From: Pholis gunnellus
Lineage: Eukaryota; Chordata; Actinopteri; Perciformes; Pholidae
Direction of reading: 5' to 3'
Length of the DNA: 64,000 nucleotides
Assembly: GCA_910591455.2 (NCBI GenBank)
Contig: OU342817.1
Span: forward strand, 5,975,915-6,039,914
The notes under the pieces are model-generated. The model ran no database searches and was not told the origin of the DNA. It saw only the letters and a list, made by a program, of their open reading frames with translations. The translations under genes were made by a program, and so were the position numbers. How positions within the stretch are numbered: the stretch's first letter is position 1; every line of letters begins with the position of its first letter. Below, one piece after another: positions 53,584 through 64,000 of the stretch.

Positions 53584-54151
53584 CAAAGCACACCTTTCTT
53601 GCCACGGAATCTGAGCCAAGTATGTTATTTCCATATGGCAACTCCAAAAAGTAAGAGAATTGAAAAAAAACAGTGTTTTTAAAATGAGTTGTGCAGCCAA
53701 TAGCATCTAAGCCAAATGCAATGTGCTAACAACGCTAGCACAGCGGCCAAGTGCTTCAGGATGCATATTCAGAGGGCAGAGACTCTACCTTTCATAAAGA
53801 TGGCTCGTTTATCACAGTCATACGTGTTTGAATTGCTTCAAATAAATGCATGAAATAAAAAATAGACACATTTATATTTTCACTAAGCGCAAAGTCTTCA
53901 TTATCTGCAAATGTCAGGGATATTGGTAAACGTCTTTAGTATTCAGTACAATTTGCTGCACTTCCCAGAAATCACTGATACGATACTTGAACCCATGTGA
54001 TTATAAGGAACAGAAATCCTATGAAGTATTTTTGATATGCAGGTCCATGCTGCTGTTGTACCGATCCTGTGACGGCAATGAGGAAGCTTACAGTGCAGTT
54101 CTCAAGGGGGGGGGGACATGTTGACCGCATGTGTCTGCTGGACTGTCAGAG

Positions 54152-57100
54152 CTACAGCAGTCTCTTCATGCGGCAGGTGTGCTTCTCTATGTGCATGGTG
54201 GCTCTGTCAGTGGAGCTGGTCAGGTCGTCCAGAACATCATCCTGCCGTTCCAGCTCGGTCTCTGCCTCCAGGGCAAGGTTCTTCAGCTGCATCAGCATCT
54301 GCACAAACACACACACACACACACACACGATCAAACAATGTACACGCTCGTGGAGACGCACGCAGTCCTTGTTTGAATTACACACTAGCCCCCAGTGAAC
54401 GTGGACAACTGAGGAGCAAGACAAATAAAAGAAGATTAAATACTGAAACCTACAGAAAAAGCAGTTGCGGGGTGGAACATGTGGACCACATGTGAAGACG
54501 TGTAAAGACGGGGTCAGTCGGTTTGAAGGTGAGTGTGTTAGTGAAACAGAGAAAGAGGAGCAGGTGAGAATGAAAGACAACGGCCTGCTGCTGAATGTCT
54601 GCAGATGAGGGAACTTTACAATTTAACACAAACCGGGATGCAATAACATCTACTCACGTGGCAGATATGATATTGCTCCACATTATGCAGTATATGACGC
54701 TTGGGAAGATATTCAGAGAGAAATCTTAGCTTATCTCCCGGGACCACTGAAATCATACAATACTGTTTGTTTTCAGCGCTCAGTGGTTTTAAGGAATACT
54801 GCGACGACATCTCCACGGTCCAACAACTGTGTATGTTATGGTTGATGGAACAACTTAAATACAAGGTGATGTGCCAAGCAAAATCTAATAAACACTCCCC
54901 CCAACCCCCACCGCCATGGTTTCTAAACTAATATTATGCTATGCTACACATGCTCTCACACACCCACCGACATTATGTCAGTTTTCACCGGCCGGACGTT
55001 GGAACTGAGCACAGAAACAGTTCCAGACAGCAGTTTGGAAAACAGATAGTGTGTCAACACGCACCGAGGTACAACTGTATTTGCTCACTCAGGTCTGCGA
55101 CTTTACTATGTCAGCTGGGAGAACATGACTGAAACACACATTGCAGTTAATATTTACAGTTTTAGTGTGTCATAGAAAAACACAGAAAATGAGTATTTTT
55201 AGCTGCTGCTTATACAAGGGTTCGAGGGCTTTAGTCATGTAGAAAGCCCTCAAATTAAACATTTAGGCTAGGACGGACAGAAAAACACATGAGCTAAAAT
55301 GCTCGTCTTGTGCAGGACTGTGAAATTGCAGGACCGTGTGAATTATCAGAAGAAATACAGCACATGAAACCTACGAGTGAGTAAACCAGTTTGCGCTGTT
55401 AGCAAATTAGTCATTTCCATCCTCAAAGAATAACACTGGTATAAAATGTCGGGACAAAGGGGAATGTTTGCTAAAGCACTTACTGCAGGATATCAAACTG
55501 AGTGACCCTCTGTAGATTCTAATCTCGGCATGAATTACATTAAGAGTAGGGTGTGTACAGAAGCAGAGCATTAAGTCCAAATTGGCAGCCTTTGAAGTTT
55601 GAACCATTGTCAGCTGTAGACAAGACGCCATTTATGAACACAATAGACGAGCCAACCTGGCCCAATGCTGTCACCGCTGAGATAAATGTGTTTGAAAAAA
55701 AGATTATAAGACAATAAGTAACTGAATATTAGGTGTAAAGTCTTAACAAATGCCTCGTTGGAGATAAGATGTATGCGGTGGGTCTACATAATAATGCATC
55801 ATGAAATAGGACTGTTAAGTAATTAAACCGCAATGAAAACACTGCAACAAAGCTGGGTCATAAAAGGCTGCAAGCAAATGCCTCACACTTGTCAACCCCA
55901 ATAGTCTGTATGTACCGTACCTTGTTTATGTGTTGTGTTGTATGTATGGTACGTAAAAGTACATCGGAGAATATGTCAATGTCCTCATTCATAAGATGGT
56001 TTTGTCACTTCTGTGTTGGAAGCGTTTACATTATTTTACATATCTAGTAGGCTTTGATGTCATCTCGGCACCAGGTTGTAGAGCCTGTCTGTATGTGATG
56101 CGTATCTAAACATGATGTAACAAAAGATAAAGTAGTTTACTGAAAAGGTTTTACAATTAATGAAATGATATTCTCAGAATAGAAGCTGGAATAAAAATTG
56201 CCTTCATCATAGGCCTGGATTTGCGTCACTGTGAAGGTCTCGCCACCACAGACCATGTGTGTAACATTTCTCAGCGTTGCGACGCTCTGAATGGAAAGAC
56301 GTCGTAAAGTCTGACCAAATGACTGAACAGGTTTCTTTCCTTCTCTTAAAACCAGGATGGACTTCGGTTTGTGGCCCCACTAAATAACATTTTAATCATA
56401 CAGGATGAAAAATAAAAAATCACTCTGGTGAATTGTGGGCTGGAATGGAACTTTCAAAATATGTGTCACTAAAACCATAGGGTTGTTTACTATAATAAAT
56501 ATAATTATACAAATCTAAATGCAAGTCACATATTCACACAGGTCTCACCTGTTTGAGTTCCTGGGCCTCGGCCTGACTGACAGACGGCTGGAGGGCGTGC
56601 ACCTGCAACTGGGACAGCTCTCCGGCTGGGACCTCCAGTGTCTCTTGGCACTTTTGCAGCAAACCTGACTCCATGGGTGGAGATGGTGCAAAAAAGAAAA
56701 AGAGTGCATATGTTGTTTATGAGGAAACCAGACAGTAAACTCAAAGTAACCGAGGCAATAAGGATGAAGTGACTCATCAAAACAAAATATCTGTCAGGGA
56801 GAGACACCCGTAACCGTGTCCAAAAAGCATGTGGATGAAATGTTTTTACATGTGGCTGCACACCTATAAATATACAGAGGTGGAAACATAGACCTTTACT
56901 GCCACTTGGTGGTCAATTTCATACGAGACATGGCAACAGTGAGGGAGTGCTTGATATGTATATTATCCATGCCTCACCTTGGTTCCAGTTTGGCCCCTCT
57001 GTGTCACATGGAGATGAAACCGGAGTTGCTTTGAAAGCACAGTATTCACTGGTGAGCTCCACTTTCTTTTTGTACTGCATCTCCAACACGGACATCGCCT

Positions 57101-58146
57101 CTGGCATCTTGGCAGACAGGAACCTGTAGCATATATCCGGCTTCCCGATAAACCGCTGTCTGACCGTGATCTCATACGGACTGTGCACCCTGATCTCATC
57201 GACCTCATTCCGTTCAAAGCGGTGAAGGAGTTGGCAGTTTGTGTCTCGCACCTCCAGCGAGGAGACCAGCACCAACAAGCATCCGGGTTTTAAGTCAGAG
57301 TTCCCGCCTTTGTTCACTACAGCCGGGATGCTTGCGATCACCTTATTTCTACCGGACCCTTTGCCGGTCGCGGAGGCTGCCGCGGCCGCAGCTCTTGAAG
57401 CGTCCTCGGCCTTGGCGTCCTGGTGAGCCTTCCAGGGGAGTTTACCAAAAGGCCACCAGGCGGGAGACTCCAGCTCCAACAGAAGTCTGCAACGGAGAAA
57501 GGAAGAAATCATGGCCGTATGACTTCACTATTATGTTGGGCCTGTTTTTGTAATGGAACTACTTAGTTATAGCAGTCAACAGCATTAGAATAAAATATGA
57601 ACAAGATTTCCAAATTAATAAATAATCAGGAAAACATTCAGATAATTACTTGTCAGCCACGCCCAGATCAGAGTCAATCTTCTCCAGCCCCTGCATCACA
57701 TTGTCAAACTGCTCTCCTTGGTGGCTGAGGACCATGCCGGTGTCCTCCAGTCTTCTCTGGGACTCTGCCACCAGGCTGATCAGCTCTCTGCCTTTAGAGG
57801 GTTGACCTTCGGCCCCCCGGGCCTCCGAGGTGGGCGACAGAAGGCGTTCCCTCCAGAAGTGCTCCAACACATTATAAACCACCACCCTGTTGGGCTTAAG
57901 GGAACCAAACCAGTGCTTCACGTTGCCCTCTTCAAGCACTGTGAGCGTGCTGAAGATGAAACTGGACGACTCCATCTTGATCTCCATGATCCTGGAGAGG
58001 CGGAAGCTGGCCAGGCTCTCCTTACTCTGGTTAGAGACGAAGTGCACCATGGTCCGGGTGAGGGACAGCATGCCATTTTCCCACCGCTTCTCACTGTTGA
58101 TGTAATAGGAGCCAGACCAGCTGTGGATAGGAACGCCCCGACTCAT
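54152..58146 (-). CDS. snap47: SNAP47, synaptosomal-associated protein 47 (SNARE protein)
   Basis: Coding exons on the minus strand are 58146-57650 (start codon; the exon itself begins at 58167), 57486-56978, 56664-56549 and 54298-54152. All junctions are GT-AG, and together they give 422 residues, close to mammalian SNAP47. The start MSRGVPIHSW aligns with the usual family start; an in-frame ATG seven codons upstream is less likely. Residues 1-100 form the N-terminal PH-like region. Residues 119-168 are the Qb SNARE helix with the zero-layer glutamine at about Q143 (LSHQGEQFD). Residues 200-310 hold the second conserved region (RQRFIGKPDICYRFLSAKMP). Residues 372-422 are the Qc SNARE helix with zero-layer glutamine about Q393 (LERQDDVLDD). 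The SNAP25-type palmitoylated cysteine cluster is absent, as is normal for SNAP47. Known family role: Q-SNARE on intracellular membranes in exocytic and autophagosome-lysosome fusion. An alanine-rich stretch near residues 190-205 is local. The gene is head to head with jmjd4. Confidence 0.97.
54307..54328 (-). repeat. (GT)11 microsatellite at the last snap47 splice acceptor
   Basis: The plus strand shows (AC)11. On the snap47 sense strand this is (GT)11, followed by TTTGTGCAG and then the last coding exon at 54298. The repeat therefore replaces most of the polypyrimidine tract of this acceptor. In RNA it is a (GU)n run, the known binding sequence of TDP-43 family proteins. Confidence 0.9.
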
Positions 58147-58514
58147 TTTGGAGATACACTGAATCACCTAGAAGGACAAATAAGCATCAGTATCAGGCAA
58201 TATATTATCTCCTATACAAGCTCACACACTGTTGCTGTTAAACACACAATGAGGACATTGTACTGAGTGATCTCTGTGTCCTAACAATAAATATACTTTC
58301 TTCAGAATGTAATGAGTGATCCAGGCAGCAGATGAGCTCAGCTGAGGCGTTCAGACTGCCAGCTTCAGTTTTGGAAGAGCGACCTTTTCTATCCAAAACG
58401 ACCGCATTACGCATGCGTCAGTACAACGTTATAAACCCTCTTCGCGTGTATCACTTCTTCTCGGATGCAATTATATCCGCCCCACACCACTATTGATCGA
58501 AAACAACATTTACC

Positions 58515-58600
58515 TGGCTGGGCTGAGCATGACGTTACCCATCGGTATCGCTGATGTTTATTACGGAAGTGACGTCACGCAGGAGCACGTCTGTATTTAC
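58515..58600 (-). other. snap47: Probable non-coding first exon of snap47
   Basis: A good donor (CCAGCCAG followed by GTAAATG on the minus strand) ends at 58515. The first coding exon has its acceptor at 58168-58169 and begins at 58167, 21 bases before the chosen start codon. This implies a short 5' untranslated exon ending at 58515 and an intron of about 350 bases. The 5' edge is inferred from the promoter motifs just upstream and is uncertain by tens of bases. Confidence 0.5.
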
Positions 58601-58640
58601 TGTCCGACTTGAAAATTATTATTGTCGGAGAAAAGGCTAT
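58555..58640. promoter_or_regulatory. Bidirectional snap47/jmjd4 promoter with ETS-CRE composite site
   Basis: The interval between snap47 (minus) and jmjd4 (plus) contains ACGGAAGTGACGTCAC at 58564-58579. This joins an ETS core (CGGAAGT) to a full palindromic CRE (TGACGTCA, 58570-58577). The pairing is well known from vertebrate housekeeping promoters bound by GABPA/ETS and CREB/ATF proteins. There is no TATA box at a fitting distance. The site lies about 430 bases from the jmjd4 start codon and about 55 bases from the inferred snap47 exon 1 donor. Its place between divergent genes suggests shared control; this is inferred from motif and position. Confidence 0.6.
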
Positions 58641-59055
58641 TGCGGCGTAATTGCCGTTAGCTAGGGCGGCGGTTTTTGATTTAGCAAAAAAAAAAAAATA
58701 CCTACAGTGTTCGTATTAAATACATTGAAACGGCAATATAGGAAGTAGTGACAATAAATAAACACCAACGGTATATTATATGTCCGTCGGTCAGGAACCA
58801 TAACCTGCTATATCTCCTTCGGGATGGAGTCATATGCAGCGACCTGTTGTCAAAATAGAAATATAAAACACGTATTAGCATAATGTATGATTTCTAGCCT
58901 AATCTAGCCTGCGTTTGACAGCGTTAGTAAAAAGCCGTTTGCTATGTAACGTCAAACTAATCGACCTGCTAGCTTATTATTACCGTTTCTTGCTGTCCAA
59001 GCGGTGACAGCTAGCTTGGCTTGCTAACAGGCTAGCCGAGGTCTTGTTTACCATT

Positions 59056-60915
59056 ATGGACAGGGAGGCGTACCGTAACTGCTGCAGCCTGGTCAAAATG
59101 CCAAGGCAGTCGTACGAACAGTTCTGGTCTTCACATTTTGTAGATTACATCGACAAGGAGTTGAGCTATTCTAAGTTTTTCAAGAAATACTTGCTTCCCA
59201 ATCACCCGTGTATGTTTTCAAGAAGGTTTACGGAGGGCTGGAAGTGTAGAAAACAATGGGTGTCCGAGGTGGGGAAGCCCAATTTCCAACAACTGCTGCA
59301 AGAGTTCGGTAAATAGGTCTATTACTACTACGTTAACCAACTACCATGCGTCATAATGCAGCGATAGTCATTACTGGTGTCGTGTAATGCTACTGTAAGA
59401 TAATGTGTTTGTTCTTCATCACAGATGAGACTCCTGTTCCTGTTGCAAACTGCAACGCAAAGGAGTACAATGCAAACCCTAAACAAGTAATGCCTTTCAA
59501 AGAATTTATACAATACTGGAAGGAATACATCCAGAATGGCCACTCGTCACCTAAAGGATGTCTTTATCTTAAAGACTGGCACATCTCAAGGTACTAATTC
59601 ATATGGATTTAAGTAAACTTTGTTTCATACAGCACAGTGTGCATTATTACCCATGATGCATTTAATATTCTGGTTCTACAGGGACTTTCCAGAGCATAAT
59701 GTTTACACCACACCAGTCTTCTTTTCTTCTGACTGGCTTAATGAATACTGGGATACACTTGAAGTGGATGACTACCGATTTGTCTACATGGGACCCAAGG
59801 GCTCATGGTATGAAACATTTAACATCATTTTTGCAAACATTTAGAATATAGCTTTTTTTTATTGTCAGGTTTTGTGAGGCCACACATATATACGGGACAT
59901 CTATCAATCAGATGCGCTTTCTCGTCTCCAGGACCCCGTTCCACGCCGATGTGTTCCGCTCCTACAGCTGGTCTGCAAACATCTGTGGCAGGAAGAAATG
60001 GCTCCTGTATCCTCCAGGTCAGGAGGAGTTTTTACGCGACACTCACGGCAACCTCCCTTATGATGTAACGTCGGCCGAGCTTCGAGACAGAGGTCTATTT
60101 CCACACTCTGAAGAAGCCTGTCAACCTCTCGAAATTATTCAAGAGGCCGGCGAGATCATCTTCGTGCCCAGCGGCTGGCACCATCAAGTTTATAATCTGG
60201 TAAGAACTGCAAAGGCAACTAAATCCAAGCAGTTGAGTTAGTTTAAATACCTACCTAATGACATATCATACATTAAGGCCCGTTATCTAATTGTGACATG
60301 GGGATTCTCTCTCTTTGATGTTCTCGTGACAGGAAGACACCATCTCTATTAATCATAACTGGTTGAATGGCTGCAACGTAGACATCATGTGGCAGTTCCT
60401 TCAGAGCGAGCTCTCGTCTGTTCAAAAGGAGATAGACGAGTGGAGAAACACGATGGACTCGTGGCATCAGCACTGCCAGGTACTTCAGAGACAAGCCTGC
60501 ATGCCTTCTATAGAAACACGCTGCTGCCGTGAATGTTTGCAATGTCACACTTAAAGTCATTGTTCGTTTTACTTTACAGGTTATTATGAAGGCCTGCTCC
60601 GGTATCAACTATGCAGAATTTGCATCGTTCCTGAAAATCATTGCCGACAACCGAATGGCTTTCCTGAATGCTCGTTCCTCTGGGGATCCCTGTGATTACC
60701 CTAGGCATCTCTCGGAGGCCCTCACCACACTTGGACCTTACCATGCTGCCTTTGACCTACAAAGAGTGGCTTATGTTATTGAATGCCTACTCTGCAATGA
60801 AGACTTCAAGCGGCTTGATCATTCAACTTTGACTTTGCAGCCAGAAACCATGTTGCAGCAAATTCGGGACACCATACAGTCCACAAGGGGGCAGCATCTC
60901 CTTTATCAGGAATAA
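59056..60915 (+). CDS. jmjd4: JMJD4, 2-oxoglutarate and Fe(II)-dependent lysyl hydroxylase
   Basis: Six exons on the plus strand: 59056-59308, 59425-59590, 59682-59807, 59932-60199, 60333-60479 and 60580-60915. All introns are GT-AG and the reading frame is continuous, giving 431 residues. The start MDREAYRNC matches the family's MDRE start. Conserved blocks follow in order: VANCNAKEYNANPK, SSPKGCLYLKDWH, SSDWLNEYWD, VDDYRFVYMGP. The JmjC iron site is visible as H186-A-D188 (TPFHADVFRS) and H266 in VPSGWHHQVYNL. CGRKKWLLYPPGQEE and the C-terminal helical region (QVIMKACSGINYAEF) complete the match. Known role of human JMJD4: C4 hydroxylation of the NIKS-motif lysine of eRF1, supporting translation termination. 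All three iron ligands are kept, so the enzyme should be active. The 3' end faces iba57. Confidence 0.97.
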
Positions 60916-61098
60916 GGTGTTCAGCTGTGTCTCCACAATGCTACCCATCGTCTGGAAATGGCTTGAATGAAAAGTGCCAATTTGTACAGTGCGAATAAGA
61001 GGATAAAGGCGATACCACACCTTTACTTTGAGATCAACGGCAATCTCAAATGTTTATTATGAATGTTTGGAATTTGTTTTGCACTGAAATATGGATAA

Positions 61099-61104
61099 AT
61101 TAAA
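61099..61104 (+). terminator. jmjd4: Candidate jmjd4 poly(A) signal ATTAAA
   Basis: ATTAAA lies about 185 bases after the jmjd4 stop codon and runs directly into an A-rich tract. No canonical AATAAA occurs earlier in the 3' untranslated region on this strand. The assignment rests on motif and position only. Confidence 0.45.
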
Positions 61105-61147
61105 AAAAAAAAATACACATTGAGTTTTTGTATTGCTTTTTTGCATG

Positions 61148-61153
61148 TTTATT
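61148..61153 (-). terminator. iba57: Candidate iba57 poly(A) signal AATAAA
   Basis: On the minus strand AATAAA occurs here, about 290 bases past the iba57 stop codon. A second AATAAA lies farther on at 61053-61058, inside the predicted jmjd4 3' untranslated region. The motif is canonical; actual use is not shown by the sequence. Confidence 0.5.
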
Positions 61154-61442
61154 CAACAACCACCAATGCCATACCACTGTTGGTATATCCTGTATAGTGC
61201 TGAAAATAGATCTGTTAAATAATATAATTATATGGTAAATAATACATTCCAGTTTGGGAAAAATCACCTCAAAGAGTAGATTTTATATCAAACAAAACAA
61301 AAATCCTCACACAAATGGATTGGTGCCACACAGCTGTGAAGCAATGACAGCGTAACATACTGTACTTCAGGGTTCTGTCTGTAAGAAGTCTGTCAGATGG
61401 GATGCGTGTCACATTTGAGGGAACTACAAAACATCCTTCTCT

Positions 61443-63719
61443 TCAGTTAATAATCACGTCTTTAGGCCACCAGTCTGGCACAGAAGCCTCGAGTGTCACT
61501 GTGGTGTCATCGGAAGATTTGAGTGTCAACGCTTCGTTGGCATGAGCCAAGCGGATTAGGCTCAGGCCCAGCTCTCCGACCCCTGCTCGGTGCTTCCCAG
61601 CTGGCTTGCCTGACTGCGTTTGCAGCGCAGCTCCTTCCTCGAGGTCTTGGACCGGGGCTGACAAGCGTACTGGCATCAGGCGTTTCCGAACCACCCCAGT
61701 GTGATGAGTCCTGGCTGTGAGCTCCTGGCCAATGTAACAGCCCTTGCTGAAGCTGATACCCTCCATGTAGACAAGATTTGACTCTAGCGGTAGTGCCAGC
61801 CCAGGGGGAAGGTCTCTTACTCCCTCAGGAAGCCCTAGACAACAATGACAGTAAAGGATATAAACAAAACATGTCAAAAAAAGTGTCAAAAGCACATACA
61901 AATACAAGTGCGTACAAATCCTTACTTCATGTCCTGTTTTTCTTTTTCTCTCTAACAAACTCTACATATTCTGACTGGTCTTACCTATTGTGTAGCGATG
62001 TCTGTGATACTCTTCTGTGTCACCTTTCTGACATGACGCAATGACATCCGAGGGGTCAACTCGACTGTCCAACACCAATCTCCAGCCCATCTCCCGAGTT
62101 CGAGGATCGGTGTCCCATACCAGGGCTTTGTCTGGGGAGGAGAGCTCAGGTGTACTGGCCTCTTGACCTGCGTTGTGTTGCTTGGAAAGCACCGCCCAAA
62201 CAGAGAGCTCTGGACAGGGGCTCATGTTGACCTTTCTGCGGATCTTGTACATCTTCAAATGTCTCAAGATTGAGTCCTTAATTGTGCTGTCACACTCCAG
62301 GAAAACACCCTGTCCTGCATCTGCTTCTTTCAGACTGAAAGGAAATACAGTCAATTTAGTGCCTCGTGAAACAGAACATCCACCATAAAAACTATACAAT
62401 CAGGTAATTCAGTGTTACAGCAGACATTTATGGGGAAAACTTGTATTTCCTCAATCTGCTGATTAATGAGTTAAGGACTCTGTTTATTACCCAGAGAGAT
62501 CTTTGTGTAGCACCTAAAGAAGTGGCAAAAAGTCTCTTGTTTTATAAAGTTCAGCAGCTGGTTAGAAATCTTAGTGTAACAAAAAAGAACAAGTGGAAAG
62601 ATAAACTGAATAAAGTTAATCTGTAGCTGGATGAGAGGTCTATCTTTCCAGGCAGAGTTCACATATTTCACAACAATCACATACTAGTATCTATTGAGTT
62701 GCTACTGTACACTAGTGTCAGCTGAGACAGTCGACCAAATTTCACCGTCAGCTAAAATTCATACATGCGTCTTTCAAATGGTAAAGTAGCATTTTTTGAC
62801 AGGCCGGGTTACAATAGTTCATGCTCCGTGTGTTGCCAACTATTCATCAAAATATAAGCTTATCGTACCCTTTTGTGTCTTATGACATAACGCATGAACT
62901 ATCTCGATGTGATTACTTGTCATCACCAGTTATCCTGCAAATAAGAAAAGATAGATCGCCCTTACATGCCAGCGAAGTTTATTCACAAATTGCTGCACTA
63001 GCAATGTAAAACATGTGTTAAAGTCTTAATGAAATAGCATCTATACATCATCTCACTTCCTGTATTTAATGAAGGCCATTTCATATTGAAAAGTGTCTTT
63101 TTTCCCCCAGGTCCATATTGGGCAACTAAGTGTTTTTAAATTCCACTGATATCAAATTGGCAGTGACCCTATATTTGGTTCATTTAACCTTAAACACAGC
63201 ACTCCGTGCCTAACGTTAGCTAATGTTTGAGCCACACTGAACACACACCACTGACTCACCAGCCCTGTTGTCTGCTACTGGGCTACCAACACGAGCGACT
63301 GCATTTTGAGATAAGTAACGTTAGCCCCACCCTGGTGTCAACTGAAAACACTAAACGGTATAATGTAGAATACTCTACCTGTACAACATGATGTCATATA
63401 GTGTTCTTCCTTGTACATTTAGCATGTGCGAGTACATAGCTGTGAGTCCAGGCTCCTCCAGCAGCCCCATGTCATTGGTTATGATCCCCTGAAGGAACGA
63501 GCTCGTGTCTTGTCCCTGGATTTTAAGTAAAGTCCTGTGAGGTAGGTGATAGCACACACACTGAACTGGGACATCTCTTCGGGCAGTGTCCTGGCTGTAC
63601 CTTCTAACAAGGACACCTGCTGGCGCTGGAACACCGGAGAGAAACGATACGCACAAATATCGACCCGTGTGTTTTGTGGCGGACGTGAACGCTCCCCTGG
63701 CGAAACACAAACTCCCCAT
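61443..63719 (-). CDS. iba57: IBA57, mitochondrial iron-sulfur cluster assembly factor
   Basis: Three exons on the minus strand: 63719-63379, 62334-61985 and 61834-61443, with GT-AG junctions and a continuous frame of 360 residues, close to human IBA57. The N-terminus is rich in Arg, Ser and Ala with no acidic residue in the first 40, and has an RRY/S site (residues 39-42) typical of matrix-peptidase cleavage, so a mitochondrial presequence is likely. Conserved blocks include MLNVQGRTLYDIMLY, VFLECDST, MYKIRRKV, DPRTREMGWRL and the YgfZ/GcvT-family signature KGCYIGQELTARTHH with the invariant cysteine at about residue 263. The C-terminus SVPDWWP is also typical. Known role: acts with ISCA1/ISCA2 in mitochondrial 4Fe-4S cluster maturation. 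Intron 1 (62335-63378) holds nothing recognisable. Confidence 0.97.
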
Positions 63720-63870
63720 TGTTGTACGCCGCGGTAAGAGTTACTTGTCAAATTTAAATGGCTACTCCGCCTGTTAACAGCAGTGGACGGCTACATAACA
63801 CAGGACATGGCGGTTGACTCCGGCAGCAAGGGCTCCATTTTGAAATCCCACAATGCATTGCTCCATAATA
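63720..63870. promoter_or_regulatory. iba57 upstream promoter with YY1-like and ZNF143-like motifs
   Basis: Just upstream of the iba57 start (minus strand) the plus strand reads GACATGGCGG at about 63804-63813, which fits a YY1 motif. CCATTTTG (63835-63842) is a reversed YY1 core, and ATCCCACAATGCATTGC (63845-63861) resembles the SBS element bound by ZNF143/THAP11. These motifs cluster in TATA-less, often bidirectional vertebrate promoters. The cluster suggests divergent transcription toward the right edge of the window. Confidence 0.5.
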
Positions 63871-63925
63871 ACATGACCTCGGATGTGTGTGACGTTTTGC
63901 TCAATGCTCGCGTGGTATATGGACA
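63807..63925 (+). CDS. Possible first exon of a divergent gene leaving the window
   Basis: An open frame of 39 codons starts at ATG 63807 (MAVDSGSKGSILKSHN...) and runs to a possible donor, GGACA followed by GTACGT, at 63925. It starts 88 bases from the iba57 start codon on the other strand. I do not recognise the peptide. The ATG also sits in a YY1-like motif, so it may be only a promoter element or part of a non-coding divergent transcript. The human IBA57 locus also has a divergent transcript, which makes transcription here plausible but says nothing about coding. Confidence 0.2.
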
Positions 63926-64000
63926 GTACGTTACTTGTTAGGAAACGTTTGTTAAATCACTATAGATGTACAGTTACACTAAACTCCTGTCGCTTTTGTT

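Noticed and set aside
57718..58266. Long plus-strand frame (182 codons) opposite the first snap47 coding exon
   Set aside because: It is the antisense shadow of a well-supported coding exon and has no independent support.
1..64000. tRNA, rRNA, known microRNA or CRISPR features
   Set aside because: No cloverleaf with A/B boxes, no rRNA-like sequence, no familiar microRNA seed with hairpin, and no regularly spaced direct repeats were seen by eye.

Overview
This is a piece of a vertebrate nuclear genome, almost certainly a ray-finned fish and probably a spiny-rayed (percomorph) teleost. Three intron-containing genes can be rebuilt exon by exon with GT-AG junctions, and their products are the vertebrate proteins SNAP47, JMJD4 and IBA57. 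The rest has the low coding density, AT richness, microsatellites and dispersed repeats typical of teleosts. No bacterial, viral or CRISPR feature is present.

Layout. Positions 1 to about 50,300 are gene-poor. I find no exon set there that I can assign to a known protein. This part holds several interspersed repeat families (two related copies near 0.5 and 3.9-4.4 kb, a nested composite at 7.4-8.3 kb, a short element with terminal inverted repeats at 12.8-13.3 kb, further elements near 16-18.6, 25.7-26.6, 29.1-29.5, 34.8 and 41.5-41.7 kb), a few microsatellites, a frame-disrupted coding-like relic near 33.7-34.0 kb and some candidate regulatory islands. At 50.4-52.0 kb a decayed Tc1-like DNA transposon abuts the 3' part of an L2-type LINE. 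Between 52.0 and 53.3 kb there is a weak candidate for a small two-exon gene.

Positions 53.5-64.0 kb form a compact gene cluster. snap47 (minus strand, four coding exons, 422 aa) and jmjd4 (plus strand, six exons, 431 aa) are head to head across a short promoter holding an ETS-CRE composite site. jmjd4 and iba57 (minus strand, three exons, 360 aa) are tail to tail with about 0.5 kb between stop codons and facing poly(A) signals. Upstream of iba57 a second short promoter has YY1-like and ZNF143-like motifs and may drive a divergent transcript that leaves the window on the right.

The three proteins work in different places: SNAP47 in intracellular membrane fusion, JMJD4 as an Fe(II)/2-oxoglutarate lysyl hydroxylase acting on the termination factor eRF1, and IBA57 in mitochondrial 4Fe-4S cluster assembly. 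Their proximity looks like conserved synteny and shared promoter use rather than one pathway. I did not find a wholly new biological system. The observations most worth checking are the (GT)11 tract at the last snap47 splice acceptor, the two bidirectional promoters, and the two unassigned coding-like loci at 33.7 and 52-53 kb.
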